41,210 bases of DNA from Clostridium sp. (GCA_023664445.1 JAMPFN010000014.1:1-41210), one strand, 5' to 3'. Positions 32,661-40,683 are shown, numbered from the stretch's first letter. The notes: a model not told the origin generated them from the letters alone. A program made the numbers and translations.

Positions 32661-34247
32661 TTGACAGAATTACAAAATGAAATAAGCAAAAGGCGCACAT
32701 TCGCCATAATATCGCACCCTGATGCCGGTAAAACCACACTTACCGAAAAACTGCTTCTTTACGGAGGCGCAATAAATCAGGCGGGCGCGGTAAAGGGAAA
32801 AAAAGCTGATAGACATGCCGTTTCCGACTGGATGGAAATTGAAAAGCAGAGAGGTATTTCCGTTACATCGTCGGTTTTGCAGTTTAAGTACAACGGCTGC
32901 TGCATTAACATTCTCGATACCCCGGGACATCAGGACTTTTCGGAGGACACTTACCGTACGCTTATGGCTGCGGATTCCGCCGTTATGGTTATCGACGCTT
33001 CAAAGGGCGTTGAAAACCAGACAAGAAAGCTTTTTAAAGTATGCGTTATGCGCAATATACCAATATTTACTTTTATAAATAAAATGGATAGGGAATCGAG
33101 GAATCCGTTCGATCTTCTTGAGCAGATAGAAGAAGAGCTTGGCATAAAGACATATCCGGTTAACTGGCCTATCGGTTCGGGAAAGGAATTTAAGGGCGTC
33201 TACGAGCGCGGGTCAAAGCATATCATAAGCTTTTCCGCAAACGGAAACAGCCGTCAGGCGGACGCTGTAGAGGTCGATTTGAACGACAGCTCTCTTGACG
33301 AGCTTATCGGTTCGGAACACAGGGAAACGCTTCTCGATGATATAGAACTGCTTGACGGCGCAAGCGAGGAATTTGATATGGATCTGGTTCATTCGGGAAA
33401 GCTTTCACCGGTATTTTTCGGATCGGCGCTTACTAATTTTGGAGTCGAGCCGTTTTTGGAAAGCTTTCTTAAAATGACTACCGCTCCGCTTGCGAGAAAA
33501 TGCGTCGAGGGTGTGGCAGAACCGTTTGACGAGGAGTTTTCGGCATTCGTTTTCAAGATACAGGCTAACATGAATAAGGCGCACAGGGATAGGCTTACGT
33601 TTATGAGAATATGCTCGGGTAAGTTTGAACGCGATATGGAGGTTTTACATGTCCAAAGCGGAAAGAAAATGCGTCTTTCGCAGCCGCAGCAGATGATGGC
33701 TCAGGAACGCGAGATCATCGAAAGCGCTTATGCCGGAGATATTATCGGCGTATTCGATCCTGGTATTTTCGCTATAGGAGATACGGTCTGCTCGCCGAAG
33801 AAAAAGGTGACATTCGAGGGCATACCGACCTTTGCGCCCGAGCATTTCGCAAGAGTACACCACAAAGATACGCTTAAAAGAAAGCAGTTTGTAAAGGGAA
33901 CGGAGCAGATAGCGCAGGAGGGCGCTATTCAGATTTTCAAGGAGCCTTTTACAGGTATGGAAGAGGTAATTGTGGGCGTTGTCGGCGTTTTGCAATTTGA
34001 AGTTTTTGAATACCGCATGAAAAATGAGTATAACGTTGAGATAATAAGAGAGCCGCTTCCTTATTCATACATCAGGTGGATAGATAAAAGCCCTGTAGAT
34101 CCGAAAGACTTGGTTATAAGTTCTGACACGAAGCTTGTTCAGGATTTCAGAGATAATTTTCTGCTGCTTTTTTCAAGCGAATGGAATATCAACTGGGCAT
34201 ATGACAAAAATGAAGGGCTTGAGCTTTCCGATTTTAACAGAGAATAA
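32661..34247 (+). CDS. prfC: Peptide chain release factor 3 (RF3)
   Basis: Translational GTPase that recycles RF1/RF2 after termination. The GTPase signatures are SHPDAGKTT (residues 18-26), DTPGHQDFSEDT and NKMDRESR. The RF3-specific C-terminal part includes AREIIESAYAGDIIG-like sequence and GVLQFEVFEYRMKNEYNVE. Starting at TTG 32661 gives 528 aa, the usual RF3 length; AAGGAGA lies 9 bases upstream. A longer frame back to 32547 would begin inside the R1 repeat and before the promoter, so it is rejected. Confidence 0.96.
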   Translation: MTELQNEISKRRTFAIISHPDAGKTTLTEKLLLYGGAINQAGAVKGKKADRHAVSDWMEIEKQRGISVTSSVLQFKYNGCCINILDTPGHQDFSEDTYRTLMAADSAVMVIDASKGVENQTRKLFKVCVMRNIPIFTFINKMDRESRNPFDLLEQIEEELGIKTYPVNWPIGSGKEFKGVYERGSKHIISFSANGNSRQADAVEVDLNDSSLDELIGSEHRETLLDDIELLDGASEEFDMDLVHSGKLSPVFFGSALTNFGVEPFLESFLKMTTAPLARKCVEGVAEPFDEEFSAFVFKIQANMNKAHRDRLTFMRICSGKFERDMEVLHVQSGKKMRLSQPQQMMAQEREIIESAYAGDIIGVFDPGIFAIGDTVCSPKKKVTFEGIPTFAPEHFARVHHKDTLKRKQFVKGTEQIAQEGAIQIFKEPFTGMEEVIVGVVGVLQFEVFEYRMKNEYNVEIIREPLPYSYIRWIDKSPVDPKDLVISSDTKLVQDFRDNFLLLFSSEWNINWAYDKNEGLELSDFNRE

Positions 34248-34268
34248 CAGAATTTTGCAGAGCATAAT

Positions 34269-34300
34269 AAAAGCACTCGTTTTTCGAGTGCTTTGACTTT
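34269..34300. terminator. Bidirectional terminator between prfC and the 34300 gene
   Basis: Stem AAAGCACTCG / CGAGTGCTTT with a TTTTT loop, then GACTTTT on the plus strand and TTATTATG on the minus strand, between convergent genes. Confidence 0.8.
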
Positions 34301-34938
34301 TATGGAGCGGCTTCGACCATATCTTTGGTTATGTCAAAAGATACGGCGGTGTTTTCAAGCGCGCTATTATTGTAGTAAACCGAGCAGCTATTCCATTTTG
34401 GATCTATTGAGATCGGCGAAAAGCCCTTTACAGTTTCACCGGGCTTAACGATACCGTCAAGAAGTTTGATGTCGGAAATTTGTTTCTGAGAATGATTCAT
34501 GCCGAATACATCGGGGATAATATTTGTCGTTTCTCCGTCAAGAATATTAAGCGAGAGGTTGAGCGAATTTACTTCTATATCAGTGTCCGAATTATTGGTT
34601 ATTTCAAATACGAAAGCAAGAACCTGTTTTTGAGTATCGTATATGATGCTCTTTTCGAGAATACCCACATCGTATACATTTGTGAGATTTACGCTTATTC
34701 CCGAAACCTCCGCAGGTTCGTTTATGTTTGCCGGAACGGTCGGAAAAGAAATTTCATATTCTTTTTCACTAAAATTATCGCTGTCGTTCGCTTCTATTTT
34801 TTCGGCAGACTGGGAATACGGCGCATCGTTGTCGTAATATACGATACTGTTTGGCGAGGCGTTGTTTTTTTCACATCCGCACACGAATATTATGCTTAAA
34901 GCGGAAAATACCGCTATTGTTTTTCTTGTGATCTTCAA
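34300..34938 (-). CDS. Predicted lipoprotein with a DUF4352/DUF5067-like immunoglobulin-type domain
   Basis: The 212-aa protein begins with a lipoprotein signal (KITRKTIAVFSALSIIFVCGC; lipidated Cys near residue 22). A low-complexity acidic linker (about 25-65) and a beta-rich domain follow: VSGISVNLTNVY, then VLAFVFEITNNSDTDIEVNS, then GETVKGFSPISID. The pattern 'lifeevtNnsdkdie' is that of secreted telokin/Ig-like domains in Firmicutes lipoproteins. Function is unknown. It likely starts at TTG 34938 with AAGGAG 9 bases upstream. The ferredoxin gene lies upstream behind a terminator. Confidence 0.7.
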   Translation of the reverse strand: MKITRKTIAVFSALSIIFVCGCEKNNASPNSIVYYDNDAPYSQSAEKIEANDSDNFSEKEYEISFPTVPANINEPAEVSGISVNLTNVYDVGILEKSIIYDTQKQVLAFVFEITNNSDTDIEVNSLNLSLNILDGETTNIIPDVFGMNHSQKQISDIKLLDGIVKPGETVKGFSPISIDPKWNSCSVYYNNSALENTAVSFDITKDMVEAAP

Positions 34939-34972
34939 TTTTTTCTCCTTATTTTTGTTGTTTTGAAATAGA

Positions 34973-35011
34973 AACTAAAAAGCTCTCCTTAAGAATGAGA
35001 GCCTTTTAGTT
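34973..35011 (-). terminator. Terminator of the ferredoxin gene
   Basis: Minus strand AACTAAAAGGCTCTC / GAGAGCTTTTTAGTT with a 9-base loop, ending in TTTTTAGTTTC. It is 20 bases after the ferredoxin stop. Confidence 0.75.
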
Positions 35012-35031
35012 AGTGTAATCACGACGACTTA

Positions 35032-35202
35032 TTACTGCGCTGAAGGAGCGTCAACAGGACATGTGCCTGCGCATGCGCCGCAATCAATGCACTTTTCAGA
35101 ATCGATAACGTATTTTCCGTCGCCCTCTGAAATAGCTTCAACAGGACATTCAGCAGCACATGCGCCGCATGCGATGCACTCGTCAGAAATTGCGTATGCC
35201 AT
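35032..35202 (-). CDS. 2[4Fe-4S] ferredoxin
   Basis: A 56-aa low-potential electron carrier of clostridial type. Two cluster motifs are intact: Cys9, 12, 15, 19 (CIACGACAAECP) and Cys38, 41, 44, 48 (CIDCGACAGTCP), each followed by the Pro that donates across to the other cluster. GGAGGTG lies 8 bases before ATG 35202; upstream in-frame codons have no binding site. It has its own promoter and terminator. Such ferredoxins serve pyruvate:ferredoxin oxidoreductase and hydrogenase in anaerobes. Confidence 0.96.
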   Translation of the reverse strand: MAYAISDECIACGACAAECPVEAISEGDGKYVIDSEKCIDCGACAGTCPVDAPSAQ

Positions 35203-35260
35203 TCTCAAAACACCTCCGTTTGTTAATTGCAAATATGTAATATCATATTGCCATAAATAT

Positions 35261-35288
35261 ATTGTAACATATTTTTATAAAAAAGCAA
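35261..35288 (-). promoter_or_regulatory. Possible ferredoxin promoter
   Basis: Minus-strand TTGCTT, 16-base spacer, TACAAT, about 60 bases before the start codon. Confidence 0.5.
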
Positions 35289-35389
35289 GTCTTTTTTTAT
35301 AAATTGGCAGAAATTTTTATATCATGCATAATTTTGCTTGTCAAAGGAAACGTCGATTAAGCAAATATTTGTGCGGTGACTTAAAGGGG

Positions 35390-35429
35390 TTGACAAAATA
35401 ATGATAAAAGTATACTATATATAGTATAC
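35390..35429 (+). promoter_or_regulatory. Promoter with a 20-bp perfect palindromic operator
   Basis: TTGACA at 35390-35395; TACTAT (17-base spacer) or TATACT (15-base spacer) as -10. The perfect palindrome GTATACTATATATAGTATAC (35410-35429) covers the -10 region and start site, the classic place for a repressor. It resembles operators of GntR/YtrA- or PadR-type regulators, which is a guess. The first gene downstream is the 35651 amidohydrolase. Confidence 0.7.
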
Positions 35430-35454
35430 GCAGAATAACCAAAAAGTATTTTCA

Positions 35455-35615
35455 AAATATAAAAGCTTAGGTCAAGCCTTTTCAAAGGCTTGCGGATTCC
35501 AAAGGCAGAGCCTTTGGTCGCTCTCCGCAGAGAGCGAAATTTCTTGCCGTAGGGCGCTCCGCAAGAGAGGGCGTCCCCCCCTTTAAAAAATACTTTTTCA
35601 ACAATCTGAATATAC
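35455..35615 (+). repeat. Interspersed repeat R2, copy in the amidohydrolase leader
   Basis: Stem 1 CAAGCCTTT / AAAGGCTTG (35473-35492), core CCAAAGGCAGAGCCTTTGG (35499-35517), stem 3 GCTCTC-CGCA-GAGAGC (35520-35535), then GCCGTAGGGCGCTCCGCAAG and a truncated AGAGGGCGTCCCCC end. It lies between the palindromic promoter and the gene, in transcript orientation like the PBP1a copy. Confidence 0.85.
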
Positions 35616-35650
35616 TATGTTGAAAATGATAGAAACAACGGAGGAATGTT

Positions 35651-36451
35651 ATGTATATAGATTTTCACACGCACGCGTTTGCGGACAAGATAGCAGAAAG
35701 AGCCATGCGGCAGCTTTCACAGACAGCGTCGGTAAAGCCTTATACCGACGGTACACTCAAGGGTTTAAAGGAAAAAATGAGAAAAAGCGGTATCAATGCG
35801 GCAGTTGTGCTGCCTATCGCTACAAAGCCGTCTCAACATGAGGTTCTGAATAAATGGGCGGCGGATATTAATGGAAAGGACGGAATATATGCTTTCGGCA
35901 GCGTTCATCCGGACGGTAATGACGCTGTTTCATATCTTGAAAGGATAAAAGCAGCGGGGCTTCACGGAATAAAGCTTCACCCCGATTATCAGAACTTTTT
36001 TGTTGAAGATGAAAAGGCTTTTCCTATCTATGAAAAATGCGCTGAACTCGGACTGCCGATAGTTTTTCACAGCGGATTCGATCCGCTTTCTCCTGATGTT
36101 ATACATGCCGAGGCGGAGGGATTTCTTAAAATACATGAAAACTTCCCGAATCTTACCATGATAATCGCTCATCTTGGCGGAATGTATCGCTGGGACAAGG
36201 TTGAGCGGCTGCTTGCAGGGCTTCAGGGAAATATCTATTTCGATCTTGCTTTTACGGCGGGGGAGGCAGGTGAAAAACAGCTTATGAGGATAATTTCAAA
36301 GCACGGCGCGGACAGGATCCTTTTGGGAAGCGACTGCCCTTGGGACGATCCTATAAATGAAATCGAAATAGTGAAGCGTCTGGGGCTGACACAGGAAGAA
36401 AAGGAATTGATCTTTTACAAAAACGCGGCAAGGCTTTTGGGGCTCGGGTGA
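35651..36451 (+). CDS. Amidohydrolase-2 family (ACMSD-like TIM-barrel) hydrolase or decarboxylase
   Basis: The 266-aa protein fits PF04909: metal motif DFHTHAF (His6, His8), GIKLHPDYQ, LPIVFHSG (His), MIIAHLGG and the catalytic Asp in LLGSDCPWDDP. Length is normal. Members hydrolyse C-N or C-O bonds or decarboxylate aromatic acids; the substrate here is unknown. GGAGG lies 6 bases before ATG 35651. Its promoter at 35390 carries a palindromic operator, so it may be inducible. It is not related closely to the imidazolonepropionase-like protein at 1670. Confidence 0.85.
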   Translation: MYIDFHTHAFADKIAERAMRQLSQTASVKPYTDGTLKGLKEKMRKSGINAAVVLPIATKPSQHEVLNKWAADINGKDGIYAFGSVHPDGNDAVSYLERIKAAGLHGIKLHPDYQNFFVEDEKAFPIYEKCAELGLPIVFHSGFDPLSPDVIHAEAEGFLKIHENFPNLTMIIAHLGGMYRWDKVERLLAGLQGNIYFDLAFTAGEAGEKQLMRIISKHGADRILLGSDCPWDDPINEIEIVKRLGLTQEEKELIFYKNAARLLGLG

Positions 36452-36551
36452 AAATCTGATATGATAAATCAGCTTTGTAAAAAATTTTAGAGTTTGTTCA
36501 TTTATTTTTTAAAAAGTCAATATTGTACAATATAATCGTCAGTATTATCTC

Positions 36552-36580
36552 TTGAAAAACAGACATGATGCTGTTATACT
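36552..36580 (+). promoter_or_regulatory. Orphan promoter pointing into the 3' end of the AraC gene
   Basis: TTGAAA, 17-base spacer, TATACT on the plus strand. No plus-strand gene follows until 37527; a transcript would run antisense through the AraC-family gene. A perfect palindrome ATATTGTACAATAT lies just upstream (36520-36533). Confidence 0.4.
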
Positions 36581-36634
36581 ATATTCAGATAACTTAAAAA
36601 GCAGCAAAGTTGATTTTCAAGTTATTTGACTATA

Positions 36635-37486
36635 TTATTGACGGTGAGCGAAAAGATTTCTTGCTTCGTTGGGGCTGCATCCATATTGTTTTCGGAACTT
36701 TTGGGTAAACAGCTTATAGTTGTTTCCGAAACCGTTTTTTTCGGCTATGCAGCCTATAGTGAGGTCTGTGGTCTTTATATCCCGGTAAACATGCTCAAGT
36801 CTTACTGCATAGACGTAGTCCATAAATGTCATGCCCATGTATTTTTTGAAAAAGCGCGCGAAATATTCTCTGTTCAGCGCAACTGTTACGGCGGCGTCAT
36901 TCAGCGTGATATTTTCGGCGTAGTGATTGCTGACAAACTGTATCACAGCTCCGAGTCTGTCAATATTTTTTTCGGTCTTTTGCTTTGCCGCAGGGTCAAC
37001 GGCGGCGCTGAAATGCCTGACAAGCTTATAAAGCATATTGTACACTATTGAATTGAAAAGCAAAAGAAAGCAGTTGTCTTTCGGCTGTTCGTAAAGCCTT
37101 GCAAGGCGTTCAAGGTCGTCCTTTATAAGCTTCAGATCATGAGTCAGCGACGCTTCGGACGGACAAGCGCAGTTAAATGTTATAATGTCAATATCGGGAA
37201 CGCTTTTCCGCAGCAGATCGAAGGGGATCTGAAGCAGTAGATGACGGGTTCTTTCGCGGCATAAAACCGAATGGATAGTTTTGGAGTTTACAACGACGAA
37301 TCCTCCGGGAAGAAGCGTGTACTCGCCTTCGTATGAGGTCAAGGTTATTTTTCCGGAAATAACATATATTATTTCAAGCCCGTTATGCCAATGGTTTGAA
37401 TTGAAAAAGCCGTCAGAGTGGTAGATCCTGTATATCATGCCTGTTTCGGCTTCATATTGTATTTGCTCGTGGCTGTAATTTTCCAT
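36635..37486 (-). CDS. AraC-family transcriptional regulator
   Basis: The 283-aa protein has an N-terminal cupin sensor (about 15-130; FNSNHWHNGLEIIYVISG, YTLLPGGFVVVNSKTIHSV) and a C-terminal double helix-turn-helix. HTH1 is ITLNDAAVTVALNREYFARFFKKYMGMTFMDYV and HTH2 is TIGCIAEKNGFGNNYKLFTQKFRKQYGCSPNEAR (split here by eye). Start set at ATG 37486, seven bases after AAGGAG. It is divergent from the MATE exporter gene with 40 bases between starts, so it probably controls that gene; the inducer is unknown. Confidence 0.92.
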   Translation of the reverse strand: MENYSHEQIQYEAETGMIYRIYHSDGFFNSNHWHNGLEIIYVISGKITLTSYEGEYTLLPGGFVVVNSKTIHSVLCRERTRHLLLQIPFDLLRKSVPDIDIITFNCACPSEASLTHDLKLIKDDLERLARLYEQPKDNCFLLLFNSIVYNMLYKLVRHFSAAVDPAAKQKTEKNIDRLGAVIQFVSNHYAENITLNDAAVTVALNREYFARFFKKYMGMTFMDYVYAVRLEHVYRDIKTTDLTIGCIAEKNGFGNNYKLFTQKFRKQYGCSPNEARNLFAHRQ

Positions 37487-37526
37487 AATATGCTCCTTAA
37501 TAATTTTCAAGAAAGGATGATCGATA

Positions 37527-38909
37527 ATGGCGATGACAAAAGAAATGACTTCGGGAAAACCATATAAGCTGATTTTAAGCTTTGCGATCCCGATGATAAT
37601 CGGAAATGTTTTTCAGCAGCTTTACAACATGGTCGATACCGTTATAGTCGGAAAATACTGCGGCGTAAACGCTCTTGCCGGAGTTGGTTCGACGGGTGCG
37701 ATAAGCTTTTTGGTAATAGGCTTTGCGCTTGGGTCATGCAGCGGATTTTCTATAATGACAGCTCAATGCTTCGGGGCGGGCGATTACAGCGAAATGCGAA
37801 AGTATACTTCTAACGCGATGTATCTGTGCGCGGCGGTAGCTATAGCGCTGACAACTGTAACAATGCTGATGACGAGAACTATTTTGACTCTTATGAACAC
37901 GCCCGATGAGATTTTTGAATATGCGTACAATTACATTATAATAATTTTCGCAGGCATTCCGGCGACAATATTTTATAACATTCTTTCGGGTATTCTGCGC
38001 GCGCTCGGCGACAGCAAGACACCGCTGATATTCCTGATAATATCATCCGCCTTGAACGTGGCGCTTGACCTTATATGCATAGTTGCTTTTGACATGAATG
38101 TTTCGGGAGCAGGTATCGCAACCGTTATTTCACAGGGAGTATCGGGAGTTTTGTGTCTGATCTACATGAAGAAAAAGTATACGATATTGAAATTTGAAAA
38201 GGACGAACTTAAGTTTGATCTCAAAAAAACGATCAGGCATATAAGCGTCGGTATTCCAATGGCGCTTCAGTTTTCGATCACGGCAATAGGCAGTATTATT
38301 TTGCAGGGCTCTGTAAATACGCTCGGTACGGCATCTGTTGCGGCGGTTACAGCGGCGTCGAAAATACAGACTGTTGCGATAAGCCCTATGGAAAGCCTCG
38401 GTATTACGATGTCAACCTATTGCGGACAGAATAAGGGCGCAGGAAAATATACGAGAATTCGTGTCGGTATGCGTCAGAGCATAATTATTTCTATGATCTA
38501 CTGCGTTATATCGGCTCTTGTGGTATCGTTTTTAGGCGGAGCGCTTTCGGGGATGTTTGTTTCATCAAAGCAGACTACTCCCGAAGAATTTAATGAGATA
38601 ATCAGTCTTTCTGTCAGATATTTAAGGCTTAACGGAATTTTTTATCCTATGCTCGGAATACTTTTTATTTTGAGAACGGCTTTGCAGGGAATGGGGTACA
38701 GTTTTTTGCCGATGATGGCAGGTGTAAGCGAGCTTGCTGCGAGGACGTTGGTTTCCGTGATATTTGTTTCGGTTTACGGATATACCGCTGCGTGTGCGGC
38801 AAGTCCTGTTGCATGGATATTTGCTGATGTGCTTCTTGTCATCACTTATTTTGCTAAAATGAGATCGCTTAAAAACGAACTTGTATTCCGAAGAAGAGCG
38901 ACAGCATAA
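37527..38909 (+). CDS. MATE-family multidrug/sodium (or proton) antiporter
   Basis: The 460-aa protein has 12 predicted TM helices in two homologous halves, with the family blocks PMIIGNVFQQLYNMVDTVIVGKYCG, GFALGSCSGFSIMTAQCFGAGD and ISVGIPMALQF plus the second-half SMESLGITMSTYCGQNKGA-like segment (cited in part). Length is normal. AAAGGATG precedes ATG 37527. It is next to and divergent from an AraC regulator, and a hairpin with T tract ends the message. Substrate unknown; cationic drugs or host-derived compounds are usual. Confidence 0.95.
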   Translation: MAMTKEMTSGKPYKLILSFAIPMIIGNVFQQLYNMVDTVIVGKYCGVNALAGVGSTGAISFLVIGFALGSCSGFSIMTAQCFGAGDYSEMRKYTSNAMYLCAAVAIALTTVTMLMTRTILTLMNTPDEIFEYAYNYIIIIFAGIPATIFYNILSGILRALGDSKTPLIFLIISSALNVALDLICIVAFDMNVSGAGIATVISQGVSGVLCLIYMKKKYTILKFEKDELKFDLKKTIRHISVGIPMALQFSITAIGSIILQGSVNTLGTASVAAVTAASKIQTVAISPMESLGITMSTYCGQNKGAGKYTRIRVGMRQSIIISMIYCVISALVVSFLGGALSGMFVSSKQTTPEEFNEIISLSVRYLRLNGIFYPMLGILFILRTALQGMGYSFLPMMAGVSELAARTLVSVIFVSVYGYTAACAASPVAWIFADVLLVITYFAKMRSLKNELVFRRRATA

Positions 38910-38910
38910 T

Positions 38911-38951
38911 TTAAGGGGGACGCTTTCAGTTGCAAAGCGTCCCCTTTTTAA
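38911..38951 (+). terminator. Terminator of the MATE gene, an R2-end-type hairpin
   Basis: AAGGGGGACGCTTT / AAAGCGTCCCC with loop CAGTTGC, then TTTTTAAG. It is nearly identical to the hairpin at 2960, so a repeat module may be used as terminator here. Confidence 0.75.
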
Positions 38952-38961
38952 GCTTTTATTT

Positions 38962-39124
38962 AGAACCTGTGTTCATAGAAACTTCCACACGTCTTTTCGG
39001 CAAATTTTCCCGATAACTTCGTTAATTTTCTTTGCCATACGCAAGTATGCCTGCAAAAAATTGCCTTGTTATCAGAAAAATTATGCTCGAAAATCTGCAT
39101 AATTTTTCTATGAACACAGGTTCT
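38962..39124. repeat. Repeat R3, full 163-bp copy 2
   Basis: Perfect 20-bp terminal inverted repeats AGAACCTGTGTTCATAGAAA / TTTCTATGAACACAGGTTCT. Inside, AAATTTTCCCGATAAC pairs loosely with GTTATCAGAAAAATT, and CCATACG-CAA-GTATGC forms the apex. The whole element can therefore fold as one long imperfect hairpin. It lies between the convergent MATE and rubrerythrin genes. Confidence 0.88.
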
Positions 39125-39137
39125 TATATGTGATTTA

Positions 39138-39686
39138 TTATCCGAAGTATCTCTTGAGAAGTCCTTCAAACGCACAGCCATGACGTGCTTCGTCCTTAGC
39201 CATTTCATGTACTGTATCATGGATTGCGTCAAGGTTGAGTTCCTTAGCCTTTGCGGCAAGCTTTTTCTTGCCCTCGCATGCGCCGTTTTCAGCCATAACT
39301 CTCATTTCGAGATTTTTCTTTGTGGAATCGCTTACAACTTCGCCAAGCAGTTCGGCAAATTTTGCAGCATGTTCAGCTTCTTCGTAAGCAGCCTTCTCCC
39401 AGTAAAGACCGATTTCGGGATAACCTTCTCTATGTGCGACTCTTGCCATTGCAAGATACATGCCTACCTCTGAACATTCTCCGTTGAAATTTTCTCTGAG
39501 TCCCTGAAGTATCTCGGGGTCAACGTCCTTTGCAACGCCTACAACATGCTGGTCTGCCCAAGCCATTCCGTCCGATTCCTTGGCTTCATTGAATTTGGAA
39601 GCAGGCGCTTTGCACTGCGGACAGACTTCCGGAGCGCTTTCGCCTTCATAAGTATAACCGCATACTGAGCAAATAAATTTCTTCAT
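39138..39686 (-). CDS. Rubrerythrin with N-terminal rubredoxin domain (reverse rubrerythrin)
   Basis: Non-haem diiron NADH/rubredoxin-linked peroxidase. The 182-aa protein has a short rubredoxin-like domain first (Cys6, Cys9, Cys22, Cys25) and then a ferritin-like four-helix domain. The diiron residues are in [34 protein letters not shown] and [13 protein letters not shown]. This domain order is opposite to classical rubrerythrin and is known from Clostridium acetobutylicum Rbr3A/B. GGAGG lies 8 bases before ATG 39686; an upstream in-frame codon at 39701 overlaps the binding site. It protects anaerobes from peroxide and oxygen. Confidence 0.94.
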   Translation of the reverse strand: MKKFICSVCGYTYEGESAPEVCPQCKAPASKFNEAKESDGMAWADQHVVGVAKDVDPEILQGLRENFNGECSEVGMYLAMARVAHREGYPEIGLYWEKAAYEEAEHAAKFAELLGEVVSDSTKKNLEMRVMAENGACEGKKKLAAKAKELNLDAIHDTVHEMAKDEARHGCAFEGLLKRYFG

Positions 39687-39775
39687 TTTAAAAACCTCCA
39701 AAGTAAAATATCGAACCGCTTCCGAGGCGGTCTATTAATAAGCAGAGCGATAAAATTTTTCTGCCCTTAAGATAT

Positions 39776-39804
39776 ATTATAATATTTTTTGACAGTATTG
39801 TCAA
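39776..39804 (-). promoter_or_regulatory. Predicted rubrerythrin promoter with inverted repeat over the -35
   Basis: Minus-strand TTGACA, 17-base spacer, TATAAT. The inverted repeat TTGACA-ATAC-TGTCAA (39789-39804) covers the -35 box, and AATATTATAATATAT surrounds the -10; the latter is AT-rich enough to resemble a PerR-type site, but the match is not exact. Confidence 0.75.
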
Positions 39805-39887
39805 TAGAAAGCAATAAAAAATGTAATATTTTTTATTGCTATTATGTTAAGATTGTCATAATATATAGTAATTATTCTTATTTGCAT

Positions 39888-39924
39888 ATAAAAATAAAGA
39901 AAGGCGTTTTAAACACCTTTCTTT
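39888..39924 (-). terminator. Terminator of the cohesin-dockerin gene
   Basis: Minus strand AAAGAAAGGTG / CGCCTTTCTTT with an 7-base loop TTTAAAA (one G-T pair), then TATTTTTAT. Confidence 0.8.
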
Positions 39925-39940
39925 ACTTTAAAATAATGAT

Positions 39941-40678
39941 TTAGATGATACTTGCCCAAGCATTATTTTTGTCAGAAGATATACCGTAACGACAAATTGC
40001 TATAGCGTCATAAAGGTCGATTTTACCATCCTGATTTACGTCAGCAAAGAATGCGTTTGCGCCATCTAATTTGATTATGCATGCCATATTCTTTGAGATT
40101 TCAATTGTATCGTAAAGATCAACTTTACCGTCGTTGTTTACATCGCCTCTGAGAGCAACTACAGTTTTTTCTTCATAAACATATACTAAGTGATTAGTAA
40201 CAGGCTTAGCTTCTTCAAGAACGCCTATAGTAGCATTGTTTAATTCCGGAGAAATAAACTCGCCACCGTTAAAGCAGAAATTACCAACTCTTGTGATTTC
40301 AAGATCGTAAGTGTCGCTTTCCTTAGCGTCCTTAGGAATATCGAATGTTAAAGTTGAAACGGCTTTACCATCCTTAAATGTTGAACCTGTAAAATTGATG
40401 ATAGTAGTTACATTGTCGTTTGTTTCTGTTGCAAAACAGCCTGTAACGTTTTTGAGCTCAAGTCTATCATCGAATGTAACGTCGATGTCATAGCCATTGC
40501 ACATATTGTCAGTATCAAGAACAACGTCAACAGAAATTGACTGACCGGCGATACCCTTAGCATCTGTTAAAGATAAAGATGCTGTTGCTTCACTTGCGGA
40601 TGTAGTCATTGCGCCGCATGAAACAGCCATAACAGCTGTTGAGATAAAAGCAGCGATTCTTCTAAATGTTTTTTTCAT
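39941..40678 (-). CDS. Secreted cohesin-dockerin protein (small adaptor scaffoldin-like)
   Basis: The 245-aa protein starts with a signal peptide (about 1-29, cleavage near SASEA). A beta-rich cohesin-like domain follows (about 33-152; SLSLTDAKGIAGQSISVDVVL, NGYDIDVTFDDRLELKNV, AVSTLTFDIP). A short linker leads to a complete dockerin: two F-hand calcium loops, DVNNDGKVDLYD (179-190) and DVNQDGKIDLYD (213-224), each with ligands at positions 1, 3, 5, 9 and 12. One cohesin plus one dockerin is the plan of adaptor scaffoldins such as Ruminococcus ScaC; that role is inference. Start at ATG 40678, chosen over a TTG at 40696, because AAGAAGGG is correctly spaced. A c-di-GMP-I riboswitch precedes it. 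Confidence 0.82.
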   Translation of the reverse strand: MKKTFRRIAAFISTAVMAVSCGAMTTSASEATASLSLTDAKGIAGQSISVDVVLDTDNMCNGYDIDVTFDDRLELKNVTGCFATETNDNVTTIINFTGSTFKDGKAVSTLTFDIPKDAKESDTYDLEITRVGNFCFNGGEFISPELNNATIGVLEEAKPVTNHLVYVYEEKTVVALRGDVNNDGKVDLYDTIEISKNMACIIKLDGANAFFADVNQDGKIDLYDAIAICRYGISSDKNNAWASII

Positions 40679-40683
40679 AATTA

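Noticed and set aside
34480..34899. 139-aa plus-strand frame opposite the 34300 lipoprotein
   Set aside because: Antisense shadow; the minus-strand protein has a lipobox and a recognisable domain.
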